A stretch of DNA of 64,000 bases from Cadophora sp. MPI-SDFR-AT-0126 (lineage: Eukaryota; Ascomycota; Leotiomycetes; Helotiales; Ploettnerulaceae). Of this stretch, positions 44,032 through 56,400 are shown piece after piece. The stretch covers positions 1,054,001 through 1,118,000 of the forward strand of contig JAGMVK010000012.1 of assembly GCA_020747065.1 (NCBI GenBank), in the 5' to 3' direction. The notes below the pieces were generated by a model. That model was not told the origin of the DNA, did no database searches, and worked only from the letters and a program-made list of their open reading frames with translations. Position numbers and translations under genes: made by a program. Each line of letters begins with the position of its first letter. Position 1 is the first letter of the stretch.

Positions 44032-46337
44032 TCACACCCACCCACCACTCTCCTCCTCCCACCCCTCCCCCAAAATCTCCCCCACAACACCCCAAAACTC
44101 AACCTCATCCATCACAGTCCCAAACCCCAAACAAGAAACCAACTTCGCAAGTCCCTTCTTCAAGCCATCAACCGCCATCTCATTATTACCTCCTCCACCT
44201 CCACCTCCACCTCCACTAAATGCCGTGCTCGTACCCGTACCTCGCCCCCTCGCAACCAGCCTCTCCCACCCATACCGTCCCACCAGTAGAAACCAAGCCT
44301 GCACCGGCGTGATCTCCCAGTTCTCCTTCGGCATACACTCGCTCATCTCATACAAGCCACGCAGATCCAGGGGAGGGACTCGCCATGTGCTGCCTGGAGC
44401 TGGAGCTTCGATCGCTTGGTGGAGATTGCCCTCTTTTGTTTTCTCTGTTTGGAGACCTTGGGAATGGGAGTGGGAGTGGGAGTGGGAGTGGGAGTGGGAG
44501 TGGGAGTGGGAGTGGGAGTGGGAGTGTGAAGGGTGAAGTGAGAATGCGGGATGTGCGTGTGGATGTGGGTTAGGGTGGGTGAAAGAGGAGGCGTGTGAGA
44601 AGAGGTGCGTAGTTGCCATTAACTCGTGGCCTGTTGCGGCGGCGGAGGGATCAAAGGGGACGTTAGAGGGAGGTGAGAAGTGGGTGCGGCAGGGGTATTC
44701 GAGTCTGTTTTGGGAAGGATAGTGTTAGATCGATTGTACAAAAGATGGACCTTTAGGGTGGAATGGATCGCAGAGTTAGAGGGGACGATAATTGGAGGGT
44801 AACCTACGCAAGGATGAAATTGATAGCCACCATCTCCATCTCCTCCTCCCGCGAAAGTTTCAAACCTCTAGCAATATCCACCGTGCCCTCCAACTGTGCA
44901 TTTTCCCTCTCCTGCTGCTCCAGCACAGCAGGTTTCCACCGCGCCGAATTGAACATATCAGGCGACGGTAGCGAGACATTGTTGATATTTTTATTACTGG
45001 TGATACTAGGAACCGTATCAAGGGACATCGGAAAACTTCCCGCGGGACTTATCTGTAGACATTCATCGTCGAGGAATGGGTCGAAGGTCGTGCGTACGAG
45101 AGTGGTGTTTGTTAACCAAGCGAGGGAATTCGGGGATGGGAGGTTGAAGAATTCATCTGTGCTGCTCAACATGCTGGTATCGATTTCAGAGTTTTGTAGT
45201 TGACTTTGCTCGGGACTGTGAGTTGAGCTTTGAGTTTGACTATTGAAGTCAAATTGAAATTGGTTATCTGGTACTAGTACTTCTGTCTGATTGATCGGCG
45301 AAGAAGTTGCTGGTGGTGGGGGAGGGAGAGGTATCCTGCTATTCTGAAGAGTGGTTTTGATGGCGATATTCTCGTGTTTGAATAGTACGGATTGGGTTTC
45401 TGCTTGGGCTATCTTCTCGCGTAGGTCGATGACTTCTTGTTCGAGATGCTTGATGTGGTTCTCTTTGCGCTGGCGATGTTCTCTAGGAATGCTGTTAGAA
45501 TCTCTTCTGTGTTTGAAATTATGATATAGTGGATGGTGGATAGAGTTTATTCATGGACATGCGGCAATAGGTGGATGATGTAGAAGTAATACCGGTAGCT
45601 GCAAAGGAAGCGGGAATAGAAAGAGGAGAAGGGGAACAGGGAACGAACATTTGAGCTTTCCGAACCTGTGCACGCCGTCGTTGTTTAGGTGTCAGATCTG
45701 AATCTTCCTGTCCAGCTTCTGAACCTTTAGCCTTTCCTTTGTGAAGCATCAGCTTGAGATTCACTCCTCAGACAATATCATTTCATGTAAGAAGCAATGC
45801 CAGCATCATAGAGAAACTCGACCATGACCGGATGCCGAGAAGCAAGAAGAAAATTTTATGTGACAAAATAAAACGAGCAAACAAAATCAAGGGAGAAAGA
45901 AAAAGATGACGCGCGAACAAGGGGACAAGGAGATATAGAAAGAGTGCGGAGGATTAGAGACCACAAATGGAATCATGCACAACCAAGTCATACGCCAAGT
46001 AAATGATCAGAGCAGAAAGCGATCCCCAAAAAGCCATCGAAGGATCCCACACCTGTAACACTTCCACACAAAAGTGCTGACGAGTCAATCCACTCCAAGC
46101 ATTAAAAGCCACACACACACCTACAGAAGAAACCAGAAACCAAAAATAGAAACAGAAATCTCAAAACATACCAGCACCATCTTTCCCCGTCCCACCCTCC
46201 ACGAATCGAAACGTCGTACTACCACCAGCACCATCTCCATCTTCTCCATCACCAAAATCCGCACCAGATTTAGACTTGGATTTCGACCTGCCTCCAAGAC
46301 GCCCTACACTCCTCTTCCAGAAACTAGACTCGCTCAT
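44032..46337 (-). CDS. bZIP transcription factor with a His-Ser repeat
   Basis: Proposed exons 46337-46172, 45766-45649, 45482-44808 and 44704-44032 join in phase to 543 residues. The basic region and zipper cross an intron: TPKQRRRAQVRKAQ then IEHRQRKENHIKHLEQEV, with the leucine-zipper heptads through LREKIAQAETQSVLF. A long acidic, Ser/Pro-rich middle follows, with SLAWLTNTTLVRTTFDPFLDDECLQ. The C-terminal exon carries about thirteen His-Ser pairs encoded by a TGGGAG hexamer tract, then a conserved fungal tail ending in GWEEESGG. The first exon is uncertain: its intron would be 405 nt. A minimal model starts at the ATG at 45749 (482 residues). Target genes unknown. Confidence 0.75.
44465..44524. 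repeat. (TGGGAG)10 coding minisatellite
   Basis: Ten perfect TGGGAG hexamers lie inside the last exon of the bZIP gene, where the minus strand reads (CTCCCA)n as His-Ser dipeptides. Because the unit is six bases, length changes keep frame. Confidence 0.97.
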
Positions 46338-47421
46338 CTCTGTCTGTCGAGCTCTGACTAATGGTAGCCTTCCAAACAAATCGAAAATCCAACAAGCCAA
46401 TCGAAGCGTTTGAACGAGTCTGAGGAAGCAACCCAAGTCGATACTCCCACTTCCACTCCAATCAATTCAAAAGTGTAGCTGAGTTCCTGGACTCAGATTG
46501 GTAGGTACGTGAGGAGAGTTGGACGAGATGCTGAGTTGGCGCACAGTACTACCGTGAGAAGTCCGATGCGATCTTTGGCGTATTTGGTCTCTCATACGGT
46601 AGCTTCTGGTCTACGCCCAAGACGAGAGAAATGATTCCAAACACCTGCTCTGTGCTTTAGCGAAGCGAGGTGGTCGACTCGGGACTTGGGGCTTGGCTGG
46701 GTGGTGAGTAAGTACTGGAATGAGATGCGATGCAGTAAGTTGTGATTGCGACTGCGATTACGCCTGTGGATTTCGATCCGATGCGATAGAATGTATGATT
46801 ACCATGCAGATGAGCAGACCGACCTGCACATTCCCTGATCTCAACGCCCAAATGATGTCGACTGCAGACACCGACTGCTGACTCCAGGATCGCGAAGCGT
46901 AAGCACTTCACAACCTCCCTGCACAACTCCTGTGTATGGAATCGTTCAAACGCGATAGCTCTCCCAGGGGCATCACATCCGTCGCCAAATTCGTGCTCCT
47001 GAATCCGAATTGGGGGTGAGGGTCTCTTTAGATGGATGAAGTGAGGTGCATGAGTGAGATGAGGAATCAGATTGTTTGGATTGAGACTAGCGCGCTTTTC
47101 TGGAGAGTTACAGCCGCCAGCCCTACTTTATCCCTGTCACCTTTCCCCGGAATACAAGGGGAGCGCCGATACACGTGATGTTGCAATCTTTCTTGAAGGA
47201 TTTGAGGGCCGGTAAGTAAGGCCAAGCTACTTCTTCATTCAAGAGTATATATTGCGGGGGTATCTCTAGTTCTGTTTACAAAAGGGACTTGGCCTTCGGC
47301 TAGCTGTGCTGCTCGGCCATTATCTCAAATCTATTTCCACCTCATTGCCTCAAGTGTACTGTCACTTCCTCCACGCCACCGATTGACAAAGTCTGCCAAT
47401 TCAATGAGCCTGCTCCACGCT
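46338..47421. other. bZIP promoter region
   Basis: About 1.1 kb lies between the 5' end of the bZIP gene and the stop of the next leftward gene. Frames at 46657-46926 show no domain. If the short bZIP model is right, the leader extends to 45749. Confidence 0.45.
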
Positions 47422-49124
47422 CTAACTAGCAGCCAAGATCTCCGCCGCGCCCCGAGCTTCCATCTCACTGCCCATAGGCGTCTCAACCTTTAACTCTTTC
47501 ATTCCCTCCTCCTTCTTCTTCGCCCTCATCTCGTCCTCATGACTCTTATAACTCGCATATCTCAAGGACGTGAGAACCATGAACGCCATGAAGAGGATGC
47601 CCATGACGGAGCGGCGGGTCAGGACCCAGCGGAGGCCTTCGATTTCGGATTTGCTGTCGCTGTTGAGGAGGACGGTGATTTTGTAATTGAGTTCTTGGAT
47701 CTGTTGCAAGAGAGATCAGCATTGATACGATGACCGAAAGTCAAAATAATACATCCTGGATTATAGGGGAGGGGATTGGAAGGAATGGTAGGGGGGATTA
47801 TGAAAGGGGACGAAAGTGAAAACCAGAACGTACTTTACTCTCCATAGTCCTCTGCTCCATCCTAACGCTCATCTTCCGATCATCAAACATACCCTTCAAA
47901 TCATCCTTCAGCGTCAACAACTCCTGACTCAGTTTCTGATTCAAAATATCCACTTCATGCTGTAACAACGTCCTCTCCCTCCGCATAGTCTCCTCGTTCT
48001 TCTTGCGTGTATTTTGGATCTCGGTTTTGAGTTCGGAGCAGGCGGCGCGGAAGAGGTATGTTTCCTATATGCCGGAACGGATCAGCAATTGATCTCTCAG
48101 GAGGAAAAGGATCTTTTCTCAGGACCAAACCTACATTCTCAACATCACTCTTACTAACCAATCCCTTTCTCGCAACCTCCAAATTCAGTGCAAGTAACCC
48201 CCTCACAGCCTTCATACTCGTAATAGCCTGCTCATTCGTGAATCCACCCTTCGCAACCTGCTGCACCAACGTGTATGTATCGAAATGATGGACGTAAGGA
48301 GGTGTTTGCAGGTGCGGTGGTTTGGAAGCGTTTTCTTCTTCCGCGGTTTCGGGCGGTGGCATGTGCAGGACTGTTTCAAGAGGGTTTGGAGTCGTCGCGG
48401 TAGACTGCGCTGTTGAGGGGGGTGACGGTTCTTGTTTCCCAGTTGCGGATTGCTCATTCCCAGAAGTCGAGGTAGCTGTAGTACCGACTGGAGCACCTTC
48501 ATCACCCGGTAATTTTGCAGCAGCTTGTGTCTCCTCTGATAATGGAGCTGCGGACGACAGTTCCCTCCCAATATCCCTCTCATTCTTATTGTCTTTCTCG
48601 CCTCCCTTCCCAGCTCCCTCACCCTCAACACCCTTTCCCTGACCCTGCCCCTCCGCAGCAGCTCTCACAGCACTCTCGTCCTTCTCCCCCGACGCATGCC
48701 CCTTCAACCCATCTCCACCCTCCCCTATTCTCTCCACAACCAACGGCTCAACCGCCTTCCCATGCCTCTTCAAAGCCCTCTCGCTCTTCGTTCCAGATGT
48801 AGAGAACTCCATCCTCCTCGTCCAAAACCCAACTCCCAGCCTACCTCCATTTCCGCTCCCATTACCACTTCTGCACCCAATTCCAAAACCACCCACAATC
48901 CTCGTCCTCGCCCCACTTCCAAGCTGCAGATTCAATCTCGAGCAACAGCTCCGAACAGGCGCATTCAAACATCTCAATCGCAGCATCCCCCTCCTCGCGC
49001 GAGAATGTATCTGTATCTTCCGCACCGTATTCCGCATCGTAGAATTTAAAGATCGCGCGAAATTAGGGTAAGGGCGAAAAAAGAGCGGTGGGTAGAGGAA
49101 GGTTAGGCGGAATGTGGTGGACAT
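47422..49124 (-). CDS. Mitochondrial DUF1640 (MCUR1/CCDC90, yeast FMP32-type) coiled-coil protein
   Basis: Three exons join in phase: 49124-48135, 48064-47834 and 47700-47422, giving 499 residues. The N-terminus is Arg/Ser-rich without acidic residues, fitting a mitochondrial presequence. Residues about 110-250 are low-complexity Gly/Glu/Ser/Pro. The conserved domain begins at HHFDTYTLVQQVAKGGFTNEQA and runs through a long coiled coil (ETYLFRAACSELKTEIQN, then VDILNQKLSQELLTLKDDLKGMF) to a C-terminal inner-membrane helix (SVMGILFMAFMVLTSLRYA). This is the layout of DUF1640 proteins; human MCUR1 regulates the calcium uniporter, and yeast Fmp32 is linked to cytochrome oxidase assembly or proline metabolism. 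An upstream in-frame ATG at 49268 would mask the presequence. Confidence 0.87.
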
Positions 49125-49448
49125 AGTGTTTGTGTGTAGTGGTGTTGTGTAAGGGGAGGAAAAAAAGCTATGAAGCTTGCGAGCTCGGGCAGATTTCTTG
49201 GTTGAAGGTGGGTGGGTTGGGTGACACGCACGTGGGGCTGAGGCAGGACTTGGCATAGCCTTGTGCACGAGGCTGATAGCCTTTCTGGATTCAGGTCAAA
49301 AAGACGGTCCCTAGCTCATCGGTGGTAATCCGAAGAGAGAGGAATCAAATCTATGTTTTCGCTGTTCTATGCTGTATTCCATCCCATCGTAAATTACATC
49401 CGTATATCTCGCAATGCAATGTTCTACAAATTTCCCCCATCGAGACTC
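49125..49448. other. Short intergenic gap
   Basis: This holds the promoter of the DUF1640 gene and the 3' flank of the kynureninase gene, both transcribed leftward. No gene is seen. Confidence 0.5.
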
Positions 49449-51061
49449 TCACCCCTTCAGAGCATCATCCAGCGCCTCACCAAAAGCCGTCACGAAATCC
49501 CAACAATCACGGAAGGTATTGTAAAGCGGCGCAGGCGCGACACGGATAACGTCCGGCCGTCTCTCATCCACAACAACACCTCTCTCTTCCAACCCCTCCA
49601 TAACTTTATCGAGTAATCCAGGTTGTAACTTGAGACTCAGCTGTGCACCACGTGCTTCTGGCTCCTTAGGTGTGATGATCTCGAATTGATTTTTAGTGTA
49701 TGCTGGCATGTTCAAGAGGAGTGTTTCAAGATGGGAAGTGAGTTGTAGCGATTTCGCGCGCAATGGGCCAATTCCACCAGCGAGAGCGAAGACTTCAAGC
49801 GAGGCTGTCAGGCTAGTGATGTCTAGTATTGATGGGTTTGACAGCTGGAAACCTGCAGCACCAGGTATGGGGACGAATTTGTTGTCCATCGCAAACCGAG
49901 AGGACTTGTCGCTTCCCCACCAGCCGGAAAGTCTGTTCGTGAAGACTTTCTTGCCGCTTCCTCGCGTAGCCACTTGGCTGTTGTTTTCGTGCACAAACAG
50001 ACCACCTGCTGCTCCGGGTCCAGCATTCAGGTACTTGTAACTGCACCAGACGGCAGCGTCGACGTTCCAGTCGTGAAGTTGCAAAGGCACGTTGCCGACG
50101 GCGTGGGCGAGGTCCCAGATTACGAAGATGCCAGCTTCGTGGGCCGCGTCGGTGATGGTTGGGATATCGAGGTATTGGCCAGTGTAGTATTGAATTCCTG
50201 GGAGAAGAAGAATAGCGGTTGTTGGACCATGTTCCTTGATGATTGATAGGATGTGGGAGGTTGAGAGTGGTGGTTGGGGTTGAGATGGTGCTTCAATTGT
50301 GATCAGAGACCTCTCTGGTTCGAGGTTGTGGTGCAGAATCTGAGATTCGGCAGCAAACTAGATCGTGTTAGTGACGTTGAAAATTTGCAAGATCATTCGG
50401 ACATGACAACACTCGTTGCAAATGGAATCCGATTCGAGATAGACGAACTCTTGCCATCAGGCGTACACCCGTTCAAGGAGAAAATGAGTACGCACGTGAT
50501 CGGATGGAAAAGCTTGACTTTCGATGATGATCTTATGACGTCCATTGATATCAGGTTTGTAGAACGCAGACAACAGGAGATGAAGATTGGCCGTCAAAGT
50601 TTCCATGACAGCAACTTCGGAAGGAAGAGCTCCAACTATAGGAGCAATGCATTCCGACGCTCTTGTGTCAGCATCAAGCCATGTTGGCAGAGGCGACTCG
50701 GCAAGAGGTTTGAAATGGCCATAGACACCTTGTGTCGCCCAAGTTGAGAAATATTGCTGCATACGCGTCGACACAAGTCGAGGTTGCAAACCCAGGGAGT
50801 TCCCACACAGGTAGATGGAAGGAGCATCAGAAGATGCATCACGAGCTGCATCCTGATTCAGCCATGAAACCTTCGCTATTCAGAAAGAGGCCGGGCTTCC
50901 TTACCCGCTTCTGGCAACGAGTTGACTTTCAACTGAGCTTTCGAAGGAATAAAAAACTCGTCCCTGGTCTGCTTCAGGGAGTCCTGGGAATCAAGAGACA
51001 CAGCATATTCTCTGCTGTACACGTGCGGACTTTCGCCGTCAGGAGCATCTGTAGCGGACAT
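49449..51061 (-). CDS. KYNU: Kynureninase
   Basis: The gene covers three coding blocks: 51061-50905, 50875-50496 and 50357-49449. Together they give 481 residues in phase. The protein has IYLCGNSLGLQPR, SQAFPSDH, VIWDLAHAVGN and CSYKYLNAGPGAAGG, whose Lys binds pyridoxal phosphate, then SGWWGSD and FQLSNPSI. Kynureninase cleaves kynurenine or 3-hydroxykynurenine to anthranilate or 3-hydroxyanthranilate plus alanine in tryptophan degradation and NAD synthesis. The first junction is odd: joining the two clear frames needs a 29-nt intron (50904-50876, GTAAGG to AATAG), shorter than any normal fungal intron. A 56-nt alternative (50926-50871, GTCAAC to GCGAAG) also keeps phase but has a weak donor. 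The second intron is 138 nt. Confidence 0.85.
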
Positions 51062-53443
51062 GGTCGAAACGTAATGGTAGGCCCGGAAGAGGCAGCTGAG
51101 CAACAGAGCAATAGTACGGCGCAATTGCCAATTTCCCAACAAGACAACAGATGCTGGCGGTGAAGATTCCAGAAGCCGGTACACGTATTGCGTGCCGGTC
51201 CAAGCGGAGGGCAAGTAACGAGTCTAAAGGCCAAGTCTGGGGTCGAAGGGGGCCACTGGAGAAAAAGCCACCGGTCAGTTGACGAGATCTGGGGAAGGAG
51301 ATGAGGCCGGGTGAGGCACTTGATGTCATGCACAAAGATAGTTACGAGTAACGGGAAGCCCAGGCGGAGAGGACGGAGAGAAGGGCAGTCGCGGACGTCT
51401 GGAACAAGCTATGGGGTAATGGCAATGCAAGCGTTTGTCATGAAATGGCGCAATTTGCGATGAGTTTGCTGACTTGTTCGATTTGGCGGTCGACGACGAG
51501 GTTCCAGAGTTGCAATGTTGTAATCGCCTTGGTCTTAAATGTTTCGATTACCCCTAGGAAATACTTTACAGGCTTAGCAGTTGTTGGATTTTGCGGGGTC
51601 TTAGTCATTGGAGCTGGTGGCAGCACCATCACGAGATCGAGGGGTTCGGAAGTGCTCTGCCAAGATGTGGCGGAGGTCGGGCATTGGAAGATTCGGTACT
51701 CTATGTAGGCGAAAAGAGGCATTTTGTTTGTTGTCAGCTGCATGGTGGAGGTCTGAAAAAGTTAATCGTGATCCGTCAAGGTAATTAGGCATTTTACGGA
51801 ATGTATTGCAACATTTCTGGGAGATGCAGAAAGGTTGGGATAGAGAGAATTGAGGGAATTGGAATTGAAGTTGGAGTTGGGGTTGGAGTTCCTTGAAAAC
51901 GAGATGGCCACATTCATTCAGCTCAAGGATAGCGCAGAAGCACAAAACAAAGTCGGCAAGCCAGGCCAGCAATCATGGACGCTCTGGGTGGCGGAGAGGC
52001 GCAGGCAAAGCCAAAGCCTGTGAACAGGCGTACGAAAGCAAGCAAACAGAGCAAAAACGAGGTACTGTCCTGTACCGAAGGGACCAGAAATAGCTCCAGC
52101 TCGGATCTCGATCCAATTCAGCAAAGAGAGAGATCCACTAAACTGTAAGAGGCATCAATATCTGTCCCAACACGATCAACACGAGTCGTTTCAGGTCCCA
52201 CCAAGATGGCGCTGACAGGCTGACAGGGCTTGGTCAAGGGGAAGCAGGGGGGCAAGAGGGGTTGGAAGCAAGGCCGATAAGAGCCCAACTAGCACCCCTT
52301 TAGGTCAAGAGGGGCATCATTTTGGTTTCTGGAATGCCTTGAGTAGCCGGATTTGGTGGGGTTAGCTTGGATAAGTGGTGCCCCTCTCTCACGAGGCCAT
52401 CGTCAGGTACAGCATCGGACTTGGACGCTGGTCGCTTCGATTCCATGGATCATGACCGCACCTTGCTACCTAGCTGCAGCATCCATGGAAAAAACCAATT
52501 GATCAGAATTTGCACGGCTTCACGAACACAACACTCACTCGTCCTTTGCTATATTAAAGCCAGTCCCCAAGGTAGGTAGGAAGGTTATCGTAACTTGGTC
52601 TCTGCACATCAGACAGGTATACGAGAGCTACATATTTCGGTCCTCCTCCTCGCCTGTCATTCAACACTTCCCCATCCTATCATAGCTTCAGGTCCAGCTG
52701 CCCAGCTCTAACCTCAGCCAGCTTCCAACTTTCTCAGCCCTGTCTGTCTCTCTCGTCTCATCACTCTCCTCTCTGCCCCTTTCCTTATCTTCGATCCTCC
52801 CGACGCCCTGCTTTAGAGTTTACGCCCACTTCGCGTCAGACATCAGAGCCTCGCCCTTCTGTTACTACTTATAAACATCTGATCGACGCCGCCCCTCCGG
52901 GAAGTTATCATCGCAACACAAGCAAGCAGGAACCCGGTTGCACAGACGAACACGACCTGTTGCTCGTCCTCCCTACCTACTCATCGCCTGTTCCCACGGT
53001 TACGTGCTCCCCACAACTACCGGTACGTGATTCTTTGTACCGCTCCTGATTGCATTCCACAGACCTCTCTATTTCCTTATCGCCCTATGAAAATAATACC
53101 GCAGCAGCAGCAAGGGAATGACTGGGCCAACCGCTGACGGCTATAGTTCTAGCTAGTCCACCGCCTCTATTGAACCGTTCACCGTCTTTGCGTGCGTAGT
53201 TACCGCTTCCGTCTCCCATACGATATCATTCCGCCTCGTACAGCAGGTGCGACTCAGTCTGCAACTTGTGTGGTCCTTGCTCAGATAAGAAATCTGTAAG
53301 TGAGTCAATATAGAGCCATGGCATACCATGGCTACGCCTGGCAGACATATCATAAACCGGTGCCCCTCTCACTCTCTCGTGCCATGCAAACTGGGCAATT
53401 TACTTCTTCTTCTCCTTGTTCTTCCACGTCCAAGTTCACCACC
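51062..53443. promoter_or_regulatory. Large divergent promoter, kynureninase and NAD-glutamate dehydrogenase
   Basis: About 2.4 kb separates the two starts. The right 880 bp (52560-53443) is very C/T-rich and probably the long 5' leader of the dehydrogenase gene. Donor-like sites at 53022 (GTACGT) and 53293 (GTAAGT) suggest leader introns. GATAAG words at 52276, 52370 and 53284 are candidate AreA/NIT2 nitrogen-control sites. No gene is supported; frames at 51438-51972 lack domains. Confidence 0.45.
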
Positions 53444-56400
53444 ATGACGAAAACATTGACCATAAACACTACTGACCTGGGAGGCACTGTAGAGTTCCCT
53501 CAATATTTCGAACCCGTTGGTCTGGACATAGACCTTGAAATCGACAACATGGCGACTCCTGATCGTTCACCAAGCAACAAATTGGTCGACCAAATACTTA
53601 AGAGCCCCGATCGTAAACCTTCTCCACAGCCCACACATTTCAGTGTACCATATAGGAATGGGAAGAATGGCATGAATGGGAATGGAAACGGACACAGAAT
53701 CTTGCGGTCTGCTACCGTAGGATATGTTGCTCCAGAGTTCAAGGGAAAGCAAGCACAAATGCTCGAAGGTCAGTTGGCACATTTCTTTGCACGATGGAGA
53801 GGAAAGGTTGGCTTCATAATAGGAGATCCAAGATCCTATTCGAATACCTCAATGGCCCTAGGAGCAGAAGTCATTTAGTGGTGGCTACACTTAAGTTCCA
53901 TCCACTTCCCCCGCCCATGTCCCCCCAATCGAGAAGCAGTTAGATTTCTTCGAGTCACTACTAACTCCTACCAGTCAAGAGCAAGTTACAAGAAAAGAGA
54001 TGGATTCCGGAATCACTTGTCGATGAACAAATAGCATGGTTCTACAACGAACTTGGGATTGATGATGTCTACTTCCAAATGGAGACTGTCGAGGCTATCG
54101 TCAGCAACATCGTCTCGCTCTATGCTGCCAAGATTGCTGCTTTTGCTCGCGAAGACAGAAAGCAAGAAATCAGACTGGACATGGAAGCTTCAGATCACGC
54201 CATATATATCGACACCAGCGAAGCAGGTGTCACCAATCTCGATGGCCCTCGCTACGAACATCGGTTAGAGAAGAAGTACCTCGATTCTTCGTCGAACAGC
54301 ATTTACCGCGTTGAGACTTTCCGATCACCCTCAAATATGTCTGGCACCGGACCTACAAAGACAACGCTGAGATGTTATTTCGTCTACCAGTGTCAATTCG
54401 TAGATCCCAATCCCTCCCCTCAGGAAACTCGTCTCGAGGTGATCTCCGATAGACTATTCCTTGCAAAAGCCACCAAGAACACCAGAGAAATTTACCAAGA
54501 CATCATTGAGCTCGCAGTCTCAAGGACAGGTCCAGTCATCGAAGTCTTCGACATCGAAGACTCCAAGGAGAAGCGATTGGTCGTTGCCTTCCGCCGTAGA
54601 ACAGCTGCTGGTATGTTCAGCGCTCTCTCCGATCTTTACCACTACTACGGAGTCACCAGCTCCAGGAAATACGTCGAGCAGTTCAGCAATGGCATCACTG
54701 TCATTTGTTTGTACCTCAAGCCCGCCCTCAACTTGGATTCCAAGAAATTCCCACCCCTCGAAGCTTCCATCCATCAAATCACCAAGGAAATATCTCTGCT
54801 CTACTGTATTCCACAGAACAAATTCCAGCCTCTGTTCGCAAGTGGTAGACTCAGTCTCCAGGAGACTGTCTACGCACACTGCTTGCTGGTTTTTGTGCAA
54901 CATTTCCTCAATCGACTCGGTTCGGAGTACGGATCGTTGGTATCAGCTCTCGACGCATCAAACAGTGCTCATGTCGAACTCCTATCCAAGATCAAGAAGC
55001 GTCTCAGAACCCAAACATTCACAGCTGGCTACATTCACGAGATTATCAGCACTTATCCAGCACTCATCAGATCGTTGTACGCATCCTTCGCCAATACCCA
55101 TCTCACTCTCGCCCCAGGCTTCAGTGAGGAGTTCATTCCCCCAACTCCATCCGCGGATGTCCTATCAGACAATCAGCTCAAAGATATGATCTCTAAGACC
55201 GTTAATAATGAGCACGAGGAGGTAGTCATGACTGCATTCCGAGTCTTCAACAACGCACTTCTGAAGACCAACTTCTATACACCCACCAAGGTTGCCTTGA
55301 GTTTCCGTCTCAATCCTGCTTTCCTTCCTGCTATCGAATATCCTCAGCCACTGTATGGTATGTTCTTGGTAGTCAGCTCTGAGAGTCGAGGTTTCCATCT
55401 CCGCTTCAGAGACATTGCCAGGGGTGGTATCCGTATCGTCAAGTCACGCAACAAGGAAGCGTATTCCATCAATGCTCGATCCATGTTTGATGAGAACTAC
55501 GGATTAGCCAACACTCAGCAACGCAAGAACAAGGATATCCCCGAAGGTGGTTCCAAAGGTGTCATTCTTCTCGATGCCAATCATCAAGACAAAGGCAGCG
55601 TTGCTTTCGAGAAGTACATCGACAGTATCATGGATCTTCTCTTGAAGCCCGAAACCCCGGGTATCAAGAACCCGATTGTGGATCTGTACGGAAAGCAAGA
55701 GATCTTGTTCATGGGCCCAGATGAGAATACCGCCGACCTTGTCGATTGGGCAACCGAGCATGCGCGCAAGCGTGGTGCTCCTTGGTGGAAGTCTTTCTTC
55801 ACTGGAAAGTCTCCCAAGCTTGGAGGTATTCCCCATGACGCTTATGGTATGACCACCCTCTCCGTTCGTGAGTTTGTCAAGGGTATCTACCGAAAGCTTG
55901 AGCTTGATCCCAGCAAGGTTCGAAAGATGCAGACTGGTGGCCCAGATGGTGATTTGGGAAGTAACGAGATCCTTCTGAGTAATGAGAAATACACTTCCAT
56001 TGTCGATGGAAGCGGTGTCCTAGTTGATCCCAACGGCATCAACCATGAAGAGTTAATCCGTCTTGCCAAGGCCCGCGCCATGATCTCTCAATTCGATATC
56101 ACTAAGCTCTCAAAGGCTGGTTACCGCGTCCTAGTCGACGAGAACAACGTCAAGCTTCCTACAGGTGAAGTTGTCGATAACGGCAACACTTTCCGCAACA
56201 CCTTCCACCTCCGGGACACCGGTCTGACTGACTCATTTGTCCCCTGCGGTGGTCGACCCGAATCCATCGACCTCGCCACTGTTGGCAAGCTTATCAAGAA
56301 AGGCAAATCAACGATCCCATATATAGTCGAAGGCGCCAACCTTTTCATCACCCAAGACGCCAAGCTCCGCCTCGAAGAAGCAGGCTGCATCCTCTTCAAA

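Noticed and set aside
50310..50335. tRNA-like B box (GGTTCGAGGTT)
   Set aside because: It lies in the kynureninase coding region and lacks an A box or an acceptor stem. No other tRNA was recognised in the window.
51438..51972. Overlapping frames in the kynureninase-dehydrogenase gap
   Set aside because: Both strands are open by chance; no domain is seen and codon patterns are unlike the flanking genes.
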